Shown piece after piece: positions 24,744 to 26,289 of a DNA stretch of 26,289 nt. How positions within the stretch are numbered: the stretch's first letter is position 1; each line of letters starts with the position of its first letter. The notes under the pieces were generated by a model, which saw only the letters and a list, made by a program, of their open reading frames with translations, did no database searches and had not been told where the DNA came from. The stretch is from assembly GCA_900128395.1 (NCBI GenBank), contig LT649439.1, forward strand, positions 1-26,289. Direction: 5' to 3'. This DNA is from Stramenopiles sp. TOSAG23-2 (taxonomy: Eukaryota; Sar). The translations under genes were made by a program, and so were the position numbers.

Positions 24744-26289
24744 TTACAGACGATTCGCACAAGTACCACTTGCAGATCTTGCTGCTGATGCAAATAATCT
24801 CCTTCGTCTTCTTCGTTTCTGGTGATAATTCGCATCTTTAATTGTATATATTGAACCTGTTAATTTCACATTTCTTGAAAAATGATTATCATTATCATCT
24901 TTCATTTTCAACAATGTATTCTTACATTTAGGAACACCTTTACATTCATTATAATCTCTTGAACCTTCGCAACAATTTGTACTGTCCATGTATGCGTTCA
25001 CTTTGATATTTGTACCAATTAAATAGTTTCTAATATTACATTTTGGTAGTTCACTTTGTAAATATCCATCTTGATCTTCTGTATTTAAATGAATAGCTGC
25101 AACCCATTCTTTTCTTGTCCCGTTTGTATCCATGGCAACTTGTTGAATGGAAATATCTTTCGCATCAAACAATGCTGAGGGACATGATTCATCAACAACA
25201 TTATAACGTATTTGTTTTTTCACACTTATCATATGATTTTTATAATGTTTCGATATTTCATCTTTTAAATAATATATTGCAATATTTTTCACATTGACAT
25301 TTGATAAATCTAATTGATTGGAACCTTTACAAAACAATTTCTTCTTTGTTTCTAATTCCGTTGGTCCAAAATGCGCCATGTTTGAACATGTTGTTTTCTT
25401 TTCAGCTTTTATATTTTTAGATTTAGATTGCATAGCTGTAGCAAGCCCTGGAGTTAACAGACCTAAATTTGAAGCACTTGTTTTTCCTAAGCGATTGATC
25501 TTATTTGATTGCTGACGATTTAATAACGATTCTTCCATTGTTTCAATGAATGAAGATTCTTGTAGTGGTATTGGTGTTGCATATAAATCTTCAATTAAAT
25601 TATAAAATTGTTTCATTGAATGATGATATGAAATAAATAATTCACATAATTTTGTATCATCTTTTGCATTTGGTGCATCTATTATACGTGGACCACATGT
25701 TGAAACACTTTTGAAAAATGTATTGACTAAATTTGTTGCTAATTGTTTTTTGTTTGAACGAATATGTTTTAATGACTTTAATAAGTCAAGCATACCTTTA
25801 TGTAAATAACCTTCGTATTTAATGGTATCTGTCACTTCAACATATAAATTATGACGACTATAATTGCCACCAGATGATAATGCAAATGGTACAATTTCAC
25901 CACGATTTAATTCACCAGATGGATCTTTGCATACTTCTAATGTTGTATCACGTCGTTCTTTACAACATATATTTGGCCAAAATATTTTTGCTTCTTTATC
26001 AATTGATTGAACTTGAAATAAATTATCTAAATCCATTCTGAAAGAACAAAATGATTTTAATAATTCATCACGATTTGTATCAATGCATGTAGTATCTTCA
26101 TTATCTTCAATTTCATTTGAAATTTCAACAGCAGGAAAGATAACAGTACCTTTTGAACGTTGTTTTTCACAGGATGATTTTTCATTTTCATTGTCTTTTG
26201 ATTTACGATCTTCCATGTATTTGTCATGTTGTATACGTATTTGTTCTTTTTGCCATAAACGTGAATTTTTGATAGATAAATCATTTTGT
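24744..26289 (-). CDS. Unidentified protein, 5' end beyond the window
   Basis: The stop is at 24744-24746. An internal Met at 26216 gives 490 residues, but the frame has no stop between there and the right edge, adding at least 24 codons (ending in RLWQKEQIRIQHDKY before that Met). The start therefore lies outside, and at least 514 residues are coded here. The visible part begins charged and helical (QKEQIRIQHDKYMEDRKSKD). A middle part looks globular (FWPNICCKERRD, YEGYLHKGMLDLLKSL, LCELFISYHHSMKQFYNLIE). A region rich in Cys follows (NCCEGSRDYNECKGVPKCKN), and the protein ends in a basic tail (KRRRRRRLFASAARSASG). No family recognised, and no transmembrane segment is evident. A (GA)n tract in mRNA sense follows the stop. 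Confidence 0.75.
   Translation of the reverse strand, partial: QNDLSIKNSRLWQKEQIRIQHDKYMEDRKSKDNENEKSSCEKQRSKGTVIFPAVEISNEIEDNEDTTCIDTNRDELLKSFCSFRMDLDNLFQVQSIDKEAKIFWPNICCKERRDTTLEVCKDPSGELNRGEIVPFALSSGGNYSRHNLYVEVTDTIKYEGYLHKGMLDLLKSLKHIRSNKKQLATNLVNTFFKSVSTCGPRIIDAPNAKDDTKLCELFISYHHSMKQFYNLIEDLYATPIPLQESSFIETMEESLLNRQQSNKINRLGKTSASNLGLLTPGLATAMQSKSKNIKAEKKTTCSNMAHFGPTELETKKKLFCKGSNQLDLSNVNVKNIAIYYLKDEISKHYKNHMISVKKQIRYNVVDESCPSALFDAKDISIQQVAMDTNGTRKEWVAAIHLNTEDQDGYLQSELPKCNIRNYLIGTNIKVNAYMDSTNCCEGSRDYNECKGVPKCKNTLLKMKDDNDNHFSRNVKLTGSIYTIKDANYHQKRRRRRRLFASAARSASGTCANRL

Noticed and set aside
1-26289. CRISPR arrays, insertion sequences and rRNA genes
   Set aside because: No regularly spaced repeats, transposase motifs or rRNA core sequences were seen; the window is eukaryotic nuclear DNA.

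Overview
The window is AT-rich nuclear DNA from a microbial eukaryote. Genes lie on both strands and are short and mostly uninterrupted, with A-rich sequence in front of most start codons (for example aaaaaaATG). TAA, TAG and TGA all end genes, so the code is the standard one. Coding sequence carries long Asn, Ser and Lys runs, and the spacers are full of (TA)n, poly(T), (GT)n, (CT)n and G/C homopolymers. No rRNA, tRNA, CRISPR array or complete transposon was seen. The lineage cannot be fixed from this alone. The helical F-x-x-W/IQ proteins and the LRR-IQ protein would suit a flagellated protist, for example a stramenopile, but this is a weak inference.

Layout, left to right. A minus-strand gene runs off the left edge (start at 173). 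It has a mitochondrial-type leader followed in frame by an exact 53-bp copy of part of the TYW1 gene found later in the window. Next come a membrane protein with a lipocalin-like C-terminus (431-2209, -), an ACP5-type purple acid phosphatase (2678-3688, +), a doubtful small membrane ORF (3726-3911, +), a divergent GST-like protein (4521-5576, +) and an MSS51 C-terminal-domain protein (6020-7990, +). Deoxyhypusine synthase (8191-9315, -) and TYW1 (10126-12735, +) lie head to head; both are involved in translation (eIF5A hypusination, wybutosine in tRNA-Phe). A protein with two HTH-like repeats follows (13176-14054, -), then a long non-coding stretch.

The right half holds a short basic helical protein (15419-16228, -) divergent from a very large LRR / F5/8C-like / LRR / IQ protein. 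That large reading frame (16809-21928, +) is broken once near 20540 at an ATGA overlap. Then come the APC/C subunit APC13 (22159-22386, -), UFD1 with its p97-binding SHP box (22882-23934, -), and an unrecognised protein (24744 to the right edge, -) whose frame stays open past the window.

The most unusual signals are two short copied segments. One is the 53-bp TYW1 fragment used in frame as the N-terminal region of another gene. The other is a ~220-bp segment shared by the 3' ends of UFD1 and the helical protein at 15419, which supplies the latter's last 11 codons and stop. Other points are the LRR array split by a carbohydrate-binding-type domain, the ATGA frame break, the membrane-lipocalin fusion, and G-containing simple repeats just downstream of many stop codons.
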